From Mantamonas sphyraenae (lineage: Eukaryota; CRuMs; Mantamonadidae): DNA of 64,000 bases. Shown here piece after piece: positions 11,679 to 21,978 of the stretch. Position numbers and translations under genes: made by a program. Position 1 is the first letter of the stretch. Each line of letters begins with the position of its first letter. The stretch covers positions 124,001 to 188,000 of the forward strand of contig JAPMXV010000057.1 of the NCBI GenBank assembly GCA_026936335.1. The letters are read 5' to 3'. Under the pieces are notes generated by a model. It had not been told where the DNA came from. It did no database searches and saw nothing but the letters and a program-made list of their open reading frames with translations.

Positions 11679-12359
11679 TCACGCCCATGTAGTCACCTGC
11701 ACCACCCCATCCTTCAACAAGGCATCCTTCACGGTGGCCGGCTTGCAGTGATCATGACACCGCTCGTTCCGCACCCTCGACCACTTTCCGGGCTCATCCT
11801 CCCCACCACAGCAATCGCACACCCCATCATTCACCCTACCACTGGGAATCACAGCACCGTCGCTGCAATAGAAGCTCCCGTCGCAGGCGCTGGTGGCAAT
11901 CTCGTCGCTCCCGTCCGCGCAGTCGCAGTAGTCGTCGTTCACCCTCTCGAAGGAGATGCTCTGCGAGCCGTCCAAACACGCAAACATGCCATCTTTGTCC
12001 TTGTCTGTGTACTCGCTCACCAGATGCGCCGGCACACGAAACTCCAGCTTGCGTTTTGTCGCGCGTGGATGCACTCCTCCCTTGCCTACGCCCTTGTCCT
12101 CCCCTGCCACAGGTTTGCTCCCGTGTTCAATCCCCTGTACAATCTCCCCTGCGCCCACACCCGCACTATGTGGTGCAGCCGACCCTGGTGGCGCTGCCTC
12201 GGGCGCATTGTTCACCGTTTCCACCGCAATCTTCTTTCCCTCTGCGTGCAGCATGTGTGCGTGTGTCTCGTGCGGCTGCATACTCTCCAGCACCAACAGA
12301 TTTGCCAACACCAACGCGAGCAACAGGCCGCCCACCCAAAACACCGTCGACTTGCGCAT
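11679..12359 (-). CDS. Short glucosidase II beta-like (PRKCSH N-terminal) membrane-anchored protein
   Basis: 226 aa from ATG 12359; an upstream ATG at 12464 is possible but adds only basic residues. Residues 8-26 form a hydrophobic signal or signal anchor (VFWVGGLLLALVLANLLVL). A linker follows to about residue 95. The cysteine-rich region then matches the N-terminal domain of the ER glucosidase II beta subunit: FACLDGSQSISFERVNDDYC, CADGSDE, then GRVNDGVCDCCGGEDE. These are paired LDLa-like calcium-binding modules. The long acidic/coiled segment and the C-terminal mannose-6-phosphate-receptor-homology domain are missing, and CIP2A begins only 176 bases on. A GTGACT after VVQ could be a splice donor, but no continuing exon was found. 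Either a truncated relative or a separate small ER protein. Confidence 0.65.
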   Translation of the reverse strand: MRKSTVFWVGGLLLALVLANLLVLESMQPHETHAHMLHAEGKKIAVETVNNAPEAAPPGSAAPHSAGVGAGEIVQGIEHGSKPVAGEDKGVGKGGVHPRATKRKLEFRVPAHLVSEYTDKDKDGMFACLDGSQSISFERVNDDYCDCADGSDEIATSACDGSFYCSDGAVIPSGRVNDGVCDCCGGEDEPGKWSRVRNERCHDHCKPATVKDALLKDGVVQVTTWA

Positions 12360-12494
12360 TCCTCCCCGTCGTCGACAACGACCTTCTCTGCAATGTGTTG
12401 GCGCCCCCTGCGCTACACCCTCGGCAACAGTGATGATGGCAGTGGGACTGCAAACTTTCTGCATTCTCTTTCACCACTCATCTCACCGATCTCA

Positions 12495-14310
12495 TCACTT
12501 GAGAGCGTTGATGTAGCGGCTGATGCTGTGGCACTGCAGCTTCACAATCAGGTTGTACCAATGGCAGCACGGGGCAATGCACGTCTTGCCGCAGTTCAGG
12601 AAGTACTCCTGCTTGACGTGGCGGTAGCCCTGGACCTTGAGCGGGATGCGCGTGACCAGATCGTAGCCATAGCGGCGCGTGGTGACGGCCTTGACGACCT
12701 TCTTGACACCCTTGGCAACCTTCTTGGCGACCTTCTTGGCACCCTTGGCGACCTTCTTGGCGACCTTCTTGACACCCTTGGCGACCTTCTTGAAGAAGCC
12801 ACCGCGACGGCGGCGACGGCGCCAAAAGTCGTTCTCGTCGTCCTCGTCTGCGACCTCCTGGCCAGACTTGGCACCCCACGGGCACACGCCACCCTTGAAC
12901 TCGTTGGTGAAGCGGATCTCCGTGAACAGGTTGTTGAAGCGGCTGGCAAAGGTGCTGTCACCCACGCGCGGCGAGCCAAAGGTGATCACCTTGAAGCCAC
13001 GGCCGTACTTGGTGTAGCGGCTGATGTCCGTAGCCACCAGTGTGGCCACAGCAGCGCCCAGCGAGTGACCAGACACAATCAGTGCCTTGCCACGGCCCTT
13101 GTAGTAGTTCAGGTCGTTGCGCAGGTTGGTGTTCAGGATGGCGTTGGCGCACTCCTGGAAACCGCTGTGTGCGCGGCCGCCCAGTTGGTAGCCGCGGATG
13201 TTGCACGTGCGCAGCTTGAACTTCAGGTTCATGATCCAGTCCTTGGCCTCTGCGGAGCCCTTGAACACGAGGTACACGTTGTTGCCGTTCTCGTAGAGGG
13301 CGCCAAACGTGCTGGTCTTGTGGTGCTTGTAGTACTTGCGCACAGTGTACTTCTGGTTGCGGAAAGTGATGCTGTTGCCCGTCTTGGGCTCATCGTACAC
13401 GTGCTCCGACAGCTTGGCTGCCGTGTAGGCCTCCGAGCGGCTGTAGCCAAAGTCTCCCTCGGCGTCCTTCAGCAGCTCCTCGTTCGCCTGCTGAGCCTCC
13501 ACATCCTCGGCCGTGTCGCGGGCCATGGCGGCCAGGGTCGCCTGGTCCACGTTCCAGCCAGTGAAGCCGTTGACGTCCACGTCCAGCTTGCTCTTCTCCT
13601 CGTCCGTCACAGACTCGGCCTGCTCGGCGTACATCTGCTTGGCCTCGGCAAAGAACTGATCATCGTACTGCGGCTCGTTCGTCATGTCCTCGTCGTCATC
13701 CTCTGTGTGGTGTGTGTGTGTGTGTGTGTGTGTGTTGTTTGTACGACGCGGTCAGCGTGCGTGCGGTTTGTTGGTGGAAAATCGGCCACTTGGGAAAAAA
13801 AACGAGCATGCCAACACGCGCCACTGCGTTTCCACCCCTCCCGCATGCCAATGTCGTCCACGTGCTGCGCATTGTGCATGACCATACGCAGCCCACATGC
13901 TCTCATGTGTTTTGTGTCTCGGCGTACATCCGCTGCAACATAGGCTGCCGCCACGCCCGATTCTGTGGCGTGCTCAGAGAGAAAAAAAAAGGCCCGGTGG
14001 AAACCCTCGCCGCCCGCGCCCCGCACTCACCGTCGAGCAGCTCCTTGATCTCCTCGTCGTCAAGGTCGTCGTTGGACGAATCCTCGTCCTCGTCGTCCTC
14101 ATCGTCAAAGTCGTTCTCGTTGTCCGACGACTCGACAAGGGGCTCCTCGGCCTCCTCCTCCTCATCGCCCTCCGTCTCTTCCACAGCAGAGTTTTCCGAG
14201 TTCTCGGACAGCTCCGCGGCCGTGTCCAGCTCCGTCGAATCGTCGTCGGATGCAATCACAGCCGTGGCCAAAAGGCCGCACAGCAGCATGATCAGAAGGG
14301 ACTTCTGCAT
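12495..14310 (-). CDS. Secreted class-3 (fungal-type) lipase with acidic propeptide and lysine repeats
   Basis: Alpha/beta-hydrolase of the lipase class 3 family. Exon 1 is 14310-14031 and exon 2 is 13702-12495; the splice (phase 1) makes 495 aa. Residues 1-20 are a clear signal peptide (MQKSLLIMLLCGLLATAVIA). Residues 21-100 are an extremely acidic Asp/Glu/Ser region that looks like a propeptide. The nucleophile elbow VSGHSLGAAVATLVA is at about residue 303-317, followed by the catalytic-Asp region FGSPRVGD. Residues 398-430 are three 11-residue lysine-rich units (KKVAKGVKKVA type), then a Cys-containing tail. The intron carries TG/CA repeats (CA in sense) up to the acceptor. Likely a digestive or extracellular lipase; the substrate is unknown. 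Confidence 0.85.
12693..12791 (-). repeat. Three 33-bp in-frame repeats coding KKVAKG(V/A)KKV(A/V)
   Basis: Three contiguous 33-base units inside the lipase gene, each coding an 11-residue Lys/Val/Ala/Gly unit with only one or two residue differences. Confidence 0.9.
13709..13735. repeat. TG microsatellite in lipase intron
   Basis: TG run on the + strand, so CA in the gene sense, ending within ten bases of the CAG acceptor at 13703. Confidence 0.85.
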
Positions 14311-14400
14311 GGTGGTGTTGGTTGGTTTGGTTGGTTTTTTTTTGGTTGGCTCTGAAATTGCCCTCTTTCCCCCCCCCCACACTCGCACAACCCCTTCCCA

Positions 14401-16117
14401 TCACAACACGAATCGCTGCAGGTTGCCCTTCTCCAACATATCTCCCACACGCGCACGCACCTGCGCGGCGTCAATCTCCACCGACGTGCCTGGCTCATAG
14501 TCGGGCGCGTCAAAGCTGATCTCCTCCACGATCCTCTCCATGATCGTGTGCAGGCGCCGTGCGCCGATGTTCTCCACCGTGCGGTTGACCTCTGCCGCCA
14601 CACGCGCTATCTCGCGCACCGCATCCTCTGTAAACTGCAAATGCACGTCTTCCGTGGCCAGCAGCTCCACCTGCTGGTGGATCACGTTGTGCTTCGGCTC
14701 CGTCAGGATCCTGTACAGCTCCTCCTCGCCCAGGCCTTGCAACTCCACACGGATGGGCAGCCTGCCCTGCAGCTCCGCCAGCAAGTCGCTGGGTTTGCAC
14801 GCGTGGAAGCCCCCGAGCAGCAGAACAAGATGTAGTCCGTCTTGATGTTGCCGTACTTGGTGTTGATCGTCGTACCCTCCAGCAGCGGCAACAGGTCACG
14901 CTGCACGCCCTCGCTGCTTGCGTCCACCCCATGGTGGCTTGACGAGCTGCAGATCTTGTCGATCTCGTCGATAAACACAATGCCAGCCTGTTCCACGGCC
15001 GCCACCGCCTCTTTGTTCACCACCGCCTCCACAATCTTCTTGTCTGCCTCGCTCTCCTCCAGTAGCGGCACATACTCTCCGATGGTCATCTTCTGCCGCG
15101 ATCCAGACCCTCGCCCGCCGCCTCCAAAGGCCTTGTCCATGTTCTTCATCAACTCCTGGATATTCAGCATCGGTGTGCCCTGGCCCATGTCCATCATTCC
15201 ATGTCCTCCAGCCTGCCGCGGCGGCTCGGGCACGTCCACTTCGATCACACGGTCGTCCAGTGCCCTTCTCGCAGCATCGCACGGAACGACTCACGTGTGC
15301 TTGCGCGCGCATTGGCCCCACACAGCAGGTCCAACACCTTGTCTTCCACCATCTCGCGTGTTTCCTCAATCATGTCCTTTCGCATGCGTGCACGCACTTG
15401 CTGTACCGCAGAGTCAGCAAGGTCGCGGATGATGCTGTCCACGTCCCGGCCGTGGAATCCCACCTCTGTAAACTTGGTGGCTTCCACTTTGATGAAGGGG
15501 CTGTCTGTCATTTTGGCCAGGCGCCTCGCCACCTCGGTCTTTCCCACACCCGTGGGGCCGATCATCAGGATGTTGCGCGGCACCACGTCTTCTTGCAGCT
15601 CCTGCGACAGCTTTGAGCGACGGTAACGGTTGCGAAGTGCCACAGCCACCGCTCGTTTGGCGTCTCCCTGGCCCACAATGTGTTGGTCCAGCTCAGCCAC
15701 CACCTGCGAGGGACGCAGCTCCGTGCCAAACACCCGCGCTTTGCTTCCGTCGTCGCTTTCCGGCCCTGCTTGTGTCTTGCCTGCTCTCTGCGGCTCCTTC
15801 TTCACCCGATCCTCCACGATGCTGTCCACCTCTGCCTCGTCGTCGTCCACCACAGGGTCTGCCTCCCCGGCTGCGTGCTTGTTGCCGGTTTCCTCCACGC
15901 TCACGCTTCCGTCCGCCGAAATGTTCACCACCTCCGTCGTCCCGTCCCTGCTCAGCACAAACGCCACTGCCTCGTCCTTCTCCTCCTGTTCCTCCTTGTC
16001 TCCCTTTCTCCCTCGCCCTTCCTCCCACACTCCCACCGTGCTGTGCAACCCACGCACCGTCATTGCACTTGTGGTTGCAGTCGCCACCCTCTGCGAACGA
16101 ACAATCCGAGCAAACAT
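14401..16117 (-). CDS. HSLU: Mitochondrial HslU/ClpY protease ATPase, frame broken at two G/C runs
   Basis: AAA+ unfoldase of the bacterial-type HslUV protease, found in mitochondria of various protists. ATG 16117 (in-frame alternatives at 16141 and 16135) starts an Arg/Ser/Ala-rich leader typical of mitochondrial import, then a 100-residue acidic insert. The core begins [17 protein letters not shown]. Walker A is GPTGVGKT, Walker B is VFIDEIDKI, and the sensor/C-terminal part ([20 protein letters not shown], ending NLQRFVL) is present. Two frame breaks occur: at 15263-15265 (GGG in sense, after LREG) and at 14810-14814 (GGGGG, in the SGAFH-like segment). One extra G at each restores HslU-like sequence and about 572 aa. 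The partner HslV is not in the window. Confidence 0.85.
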
Positions 16118-16370
16118 GTTGGCGTGCCCCGCCATGCGCATTCACCAACACTCCCTCCCTCCTATCTCTCCTGCCTTGCTTCCACAACCTGTCTCTCATC
16201 ATCCCCACCCCCCCCCTGTTGTTGTGTGTGTGCCCACGCCCACTCTCAGCCCCAAGAAATTTCTCGTGCGGTCCCTGGCCTCCACCCCTGTACATTTCAC
16301 CCACCCCCTATAGTGAGGCTGTGGTACGCACGCGAAGCAGCAGCAGCAGCAGCAGCAGCAGACGGCGAGG

Positions 16371-19300
16371 ATGTCGAATCGTTCGCGAGCAAGCAGCATG
16401 ATGCTGCACACCTTTCTCGACAACGCCCGCTCGCAGCAGTGGGATGTCTTGAATCTCAACAAGCGCAATCTACAAGACCACCTCTCCATCTATAGGTAAC
16501 GTCCTCGCACGTCACACCCTCTCCCCGGTGCCCACCCAGCACAGGCATCCCTTTTCGTGAAACAACGCGCAGTGATCGCCCTAACCCTCTGGCCGCCCTT
16601 CCTCGTGCTCCGCCGCATCATCCCCGCACAGAGAGGTGTTTGAACTGGTCCATCTCAAGAAGTTGCGCCTGCGCGAGAACGCGCTCCTGTACATTCCAGC
16701 CACGCTGGGCCAACTGACCCAGCTCACGCAGCTCGATTTGTCCGCTAATCAGGTGCGTTGTTGCCCGTGGCCCCTTTGCGCTGGTGCTCGCTCCTTGTCA
16801 CGCACACACACACACACACGCACGTACACGCACTCGCATGCACACACCCTTGTGTGTATCCCATGCCCTGGTCTCCTGCAAACACATGCATGCACATCCA
16901 CAAGGCTGCTCAGGCTGCCCTGAGTCGTCTCGGCCTCAAGGCCCTCCCTGCTCCGCCTGTCCCCACGAGTTTTCTCTCGCCCGTCCCTGGCATTGGCCCG
17001 TGCTTTCCTTCCCCCTCCCCCCTTCCCCCCAAACACACACCACTTGCTTCTACACACGTGCACTGCCCGCCGTTGTCTCCATTCCTATTCCGACTGCAGT
17101 GCTTGCGTCGGCAGCCGATGGATTGATTGTTGCAAACAAAAAGCGACCTGCTCACCCAAACTCCGCCGCCCACACGATCCTGCGCCACCTTCCCGTCACC
17201 CAGATCTGGTATGTGCCAGCAGAAATCGAAAACCTGACCAGTCTTACAGAGCTCAACCTCGCTCGCAATGCGATAGTCTCGTTACCAGCGTCGTAGGTTG
17301 ACTCCACCCGAACCTCGCTCGGGCCCTTTTCTGCCCTGGTCCCGCGCCGCACGTCGCATCCCAACTCACCATTGGTCACCCTGGCTCACCCACGCATTCA
17401 TCCCACCTCCCTTGACGCCACACAGCATCGGCTCTCTCAGCACACTCACGCACCTGGACGTGAGCTGCAACCAGCTGAAGAAATTGCCTTCGGAACTGGG
17501 CAAGTGTGCCTCGTTGACGTACCTCAACGTGGACAACAACTTTGTGTTGCACCTGCCAATGGAACTGTCTGCCCTCACGGCCCTTACGGAGCTGCACATG
17601 GCCAACAATCGGCTGCGCACCATCCTCTCGGGCCTCCTAGCACACATGGACTCCCTGACCACACTGGTGCTCAACGACAACGACCTCCTCGTGCTGCCCA
17701 AGGACCTCGGCCTCCTGGACAGCCTCTCTGTCCTCCACCTCCAGGGCAACCCGGACATCATTCACCCGCCCCCCGAGGTCACCGCAGGAGGACGCACAGA
17801 GGTCGTACGCTACATGCAAGAGGTGCCCGAATCGGACATCACACACACTCTCACTGCTCTCCATCTCGTATGGGACCCCGAAGAGTTTGAATCCGAAGTC
17901 GAGTACTTCAGCTACGAATCCGACAGCGACGACAGCGACAGCGACTGGAGTGACAGCGAAGACAGCGATTCGGGCGCCATGTCCCCACGCAGTAATGCCT
18001 TCTCAGGCAACACCGCCTTGCGCAAAGGTCGCATCCGCAAACGCGTCGGTTCTTTCATCATCGGCGAAACCATCGGCGCCGGCGAGTATGCAAAGGTCAA
18101 AATGGCCACCAATGTGGAAACGGACGAGCGTGTCGCCGTCAAAATCGTGCGACGTGCCTACATCCAAGAGTCCAAGATGCTGGAGCGAGTCCAGCGCGAG
18201 ATCCTCGTCCTGAAGATGATCAAGCACCCAAACATCATTCGCCTCATCGACGTCTTTGACGAGGACGGCGTCTACTACATGTTCATGGAGTATGCAGCAG
18301 GCGGCGAGCTACTTTCGTACCTGCTCGCACGCGGCTCCACCGTCGACGAGAACGAGGCGCGCTTCATCTTTCGCCAGCTGGTCGAGGGCGTCGATTTCGT
18401 CCACCAGTGCGAGGTCATCCACAGGGACTTGAAACTGGAGAACGTACTGTTGGATGGCAACGGAACCGTGAAGCTGGCGGATTTTGGCATGTGCAACATC
18501 CACGAGCCCAACCAACTCTTGCACAGCAGCTGCGGCTCGCCACTGTACGCTGCGCCCGAGTTGCTCCTTGACGAACCCTACGTGGGCAAGGGCGTGGATA
18601 TTTGGTCCCTGGGCGTCATGCTCTACTGTCTCATTTGCGGCTTCTTCCCGTTTGACGACCCCAACGAGTATGTGTTGTTTGACAAGATCCAGGCTGGCGA
18701 GTACCCGCCTCCGTTTGGGTCCGCCGAGGTGCGTGATCTCATCAAACACGTCCTTGTGGTCGATCCCGAGAAGAGGTACACCATCGAACAGATCCGAGCC
18801 CATCCGTGGATGAACCCGGACGGAGGAGGCCTGGCCAAGGAGATTGTTTCGCCCAGTTCCTCGCTCTCGACCATGAAGAGTCGCAACCGCTCGTCAACCA
18901 TCATCACCAGCGCGTCCATGGCCGATGGTGGCGGAGGCTCGTCGTCGCGCCGTGCAAGCATGCGCCCGGTGTCCTGGGGCGACTCGAAGCAGGCTCGGCG
19001 TATCGGCGGAGGTGCAAGCAGCCCCAGCGTGGTGGCGATGAGCAAAGTGGTGCAGAGCAAGTACGAAGAGACAAACGACCCGCTGAAGCTGCTCACCGCC
19101 GAAGACTTTTCCGACATCATCACGCAAAAGATAGCCGCCAAGTTTGGCGGCGACGCAGCTTCACCGTCGCAAAAGGAGGTGCGCAGGCACCAAGAGGCCG
19201 CACGCAAGCGTTCGTCTACCTTTAACGAGGGCCGCCGGCGACGCTTGCAACAGGAGGCGGCAGAGATGGAGCAGCAGCAGGCGGAACAGAACAAGCAACA

Positions 19301-20935
19301 GGAACAGGAAGACAGACGTGCACAGGCAGCGGCGGCCGTAGCACGCGTGGCGGCCAGAAAGGGCCAGGCGGCACACATCAGCGTCACACGCGTGTCGGAA
19401 ATGGGCCCCTTTAGCGACAGCGACGGATCGCCGACCACGTCGACCCGAGGGGACGGGAAGGAGCGCAGCGTGAATGTGGACAACCGCACCTTGGATTGGC
19501 TGGGCATTGGGGACGACTCGTCGGACGAGGACGACGAGGATGGCATCCCCGTGGACGAGGAGACGCTGCGCATGCTGCAGGCTGCACACAACGATCCCAT
19601 GCGCAACGTGGAGCTGGCATGGGGCGGTACCTTTGTCAGTCAAAACGAAAAGGAAAAGCTGGCCAGGCAGCGTGCAGAACGTGAGGCAGCCGCAGCGGCG
19701 CAGCAGAAAGGTGACGACACCGATGGGGACAAAGACGAAGCAGATGAGGAGGACGAGGAGGACGAAGAGGACGAGGAACGCGACGAGGACGAAGAGATGG
19801 GCACAGAGGCTGAAGGCGACGCAGGAAGGGCACCCAGCATGTCTGTGTCGCCACCGGCACAGCAAGCAGAGATGGACAAGCCTGTGAACAAGAGGACGTC
19901 GCGGTTCACCAAGCTGTCGTCCCTGATGCGACGCAAATCAGGCGAAGGGTCCATCGACTCGGAGGATGAAATGGAAGAAGGAGACGCAAGCACAGGCACA
20001 GGTGGCAGTGGAGGATCAGGCGGCAGGCCAAGGTCGCGTTCGCGCGTGCCACAATTTTTCCAGCGCAAAAAGGGCAACGCGTCGCCGCCGTTGCAGCGCA
20101 CCATGTCATCGCCGGGTCTGGCTGTGCGAGGCATGCTGAGTCGAAACAGCAGCTCGCCTGGCACGGGGAGGATGAGCAGTGTGGCAGAGGAAGGGCGGGA
20201 TGATGAGCAGGAGGAACGCTCTCAAGCGAGCACAACCACCACAACCACATCCACCAGCACAAGCTCAGGAAAGGATGCACTCGTACGGCGTTCGAGCGAC
20301 ACACCGGCGATGATAAGCAGCGTGAGCATGGAAGGGAAGATGGGATCATCGAGTGGAGGGAGTGGAGGGAGCGGGAGCTCTGGACGATGGCCAGGACGGC
20401 ACACAACCAAGCGATCGTTTGACGACAAGCGACGACAGAGCGGCGGAGGAGCAGGAGAGGGATTGGGTGGACAGGAGGGCAAGGAAGACGTGTTGAAGAT
20501 CGCAAACGTGTTGCAGAACAAGCAACAGTTCCACGAACACCAGCTGACGCGACGTGCACGCAGCAACAGTGCAGCGGAGAGTTTGCACTCGTTGCGACGT
20601 CGACGTGAGGACAGCGACGAAGGGCAGGGGATGTCGAGCAGCAGCAGCAGCAGCAGCGGAGACAGTCGGATGGAAGGGCGGCCGCGTGTGCTGGACGCAC
20701 AGTCACGCATGCGGGACACAAGCAGCACAGCGCCAAAGGTGACGTTGTGGGGTCTGCTTTCGTCCAAGGCGCGCAACAAAGCCTTCCGCAAGAAGAAGCA
20801 CAACGCAAGCGCAGGCAACGCGGAACCGCAAAAGGAAAGCCGCAAGGAGAAGAGGCGACGCAAGAAGAGGGAAAAAGAGGAAAAGAGGGCGGCCAAAGAG
20901 GCAGCGGCACAGCAACAGTCGACGATGACAATGTT

Positions 20936-20966
<31 letters not shown>

Positions 20967-21155
20967 TCGTCATCGTCATCGTCAAAAACTTTGCAGCGGA
21001 ACAACAGTGGCAGCAGTGCGGGCAGCAGCACGAGCGGATCGGGCTTCGGTTCGATCATGCGACGACAAGGAAGCAGCCACAGCAGCGACAGTTTGTTGGT
21101 GGAGGAGAGCGAAGAATTGGTGGTGGTTGTGGAAGAGGGAGAAATGGCACAATGA
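16371..21155 (+). CDS. LRR-kinase: leucine-rich repeats fused to a BRSK/AMPK-like Ser/Thr kinase
   Basis: Exons 16371-16495, 16632-16752, 17204-17292 and 17426-21155 join in frame to 1354 aa. Residues 40-250 hold about eight leucine-rich repeats of the LxxLxLxxN type. An acidic Ser/Asp segment follows. Residues 318-575 are a complete protein kinase: glycine loop GETIGAGEYAKV, VAVKIV lysine, HRDLKLENVLL catalytic loop, DFG, and the CAMK/AMPK-type activation segment SSCGSPLYAAPELL. The normal activation-loop Thr is a Ser. The 780-residue tail is disordered, with Gln/Glu coiled coil, an Asp/Glu block (about 883-905) and serine runs. There is no transmembrane segment, so it is probably cytosolic. 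Closest kinase families are BRSK/SAD and other LKB1 targets; the LRR fusion is unusual for them. Its TGA directly abuts the stop of the next gene. Confidence 0.85.
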
Positions 21156-21944
21156 TCAGCTTGATTTCTCCGCTTGTTTCCTTGCTTGCGTCTTTGGACG
21201 CACTGTGTGTGGGCGAGGGAGACTTGCACTAAGAGGCATCTTGCTGATGGGCTTCTTGGGCGAGCGAAGAAGCTGTTTGGCCTTGCGTCGCTCCTTTTTG
21301 ACCTGGCTGGCCTTGCGTTGCGGAGCCGGGAGACGACGCAGGCGTTTCGCAAGCTGTGTGGCCATGAAAAGCTTGTGCTGCGACCCAATATAAGGGTCGT
21401 CGAGGAAGCAGTATTCGGGCGGTTGCTCGTGTGGACCAGAGGCCTGCCAAGCAGGACGGGAAGGCGAGCGTCTGGGACGCGATTTGGGTTCCTTGCGTGG
21501 TGAGCGTGGCTGACGCTTGTGCTTGGGACTCTTGGGAGAAGACGGCGATTTGGGTGCAGATTTGGGTGCAGATTTGGGTGCAGACTTTGGACGCGGGCTT
21601 TTTGGAGGCACGAGGCGTTCCAGCAGTTGAGATTGGGCAAGTTTGGAGAGGCGAGGGGATGGAAGCGTGTCGTGGTCGGCGTTTTGGTCGTCGAGTGGCA
21701 GCTGGTTTGCAGTCTTGCGCACCCCTCCGATTTCAGGAAGACCCTCGCGGTGGTAGCAATGGGCCACGGGTGTGTTGGCGAGCCGATCGACCCAGGAGAG
21801 GTCAAGGTCGTCGTCGTCGTCGTCGTTGGCAATGGACCACCGATCGTTGGTGTAGGGTGTGGCCGGGTGCTTGGGCACGATGATGTGATTGCCATGTTTG
21901 GCATAAAAGCGGAACCATAGCATGCGTGGGGGCTCGCTGCTCAT
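21156..21944 (-). CDS. Basic Pro/Ser/Lys-rich protein of unknown function
   Basis: Single exon, 262 aa from ATG 21944 (MSSEPPRMLWFRFYAKHG). The first 60 residues look folded (aromatic-rich, then IIVPKHPATPYTNDRW) and are followed by an Asp run. Residues about 115-185 are rich in PKS/SPRK motifs that resemble CDK-type or histone-like phosphorylation tails, including three perfect 12-base units coding PKSA. A tryptophan/cysteine patch (PPEYCFLDDPYIGSQHKLFM) at about 190-215 is followed by a very basic C-terminus. I recognise no family. Divergent from EXOC1 with only 34 bases between start codons, and end-to-end with the LRR kinase. Confidence 0.65.
   Translation of the reverse strand: MSSEPPRMLWFRFYAKHGNHIIVPKHPATPYTNDRWSIANDDDDDDLDLSWVDRLANTPVAHCYHREGLPEIGGVRKTANQLPLDDQNADHDTLPSPRLSKLAQSQLLERLVPPKSPRPKSAPKSAPKSAPKSPSSPKSPKHKRQPRSPRKEPKSRPRRSPSRPAWQASGPHEQPPEYCFLDDPYIGSQHKLFMATQLAKRLRRLPAPQRKASQVKKERRKAKQLLRSPKKPISKMPLSASLPRPHTVRPKTQARKQAEKSS
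21547..21582 (-). repeat. Three 12-bp in-frame tandem repeats (PKSA)
   Basis: gatttgggtgca repeated three times without mismatch, plus a partial fourth unit, inside the Pro/Ser/Lys-rich gene. Confidence 0.9.
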
Positions 21945-21978
21945 GCCGTGCCAACCCAGACGAGACTTTTTGGCGGCG
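21945..21978. promoter_or_regulatory. Minimal divergent promoter, 34 bp
   Basis: Two divergent ATGs lie 34 bases apart, the tightest head-to-head pair here. Leaders must be very short, or transcription must start inside the neighbouring coding sequence. Confidence 0.4.

Noticed and set aside
11748..13943. Long plus-strand open frame of 731 codons across the lipase and GIIbeta-like genes
   Set aside because: Antisense of well-supported genes; Leu/His/Val-rich composition is typical of GC-rich antisense frames, and no domain is visible.
14401..16117. Bacterial contamination suggested by HslU
   Set aside because: Neighbours are intron-bearing eukaryotic genes, the gene has a mitochondrial-type leader, and base composition matches the surroundings.
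14401..16141. Programmed ribosomal frameshifting as the explanation for the HslU breaks
   Set aside because: Two breaks in one gene plus breaks of both signs in unrelated genes, without a common slippery motif or stimulatory structure, fit run-length error better.
20222..21904. 560-codon minus-strand frame spanning two genes
   Set aside because: It lies mostly antisense to the LRR kinase tail, is Ser/Arg/Leu biased, and crosses the stop of the better-supported 262-aa gene in another frame.
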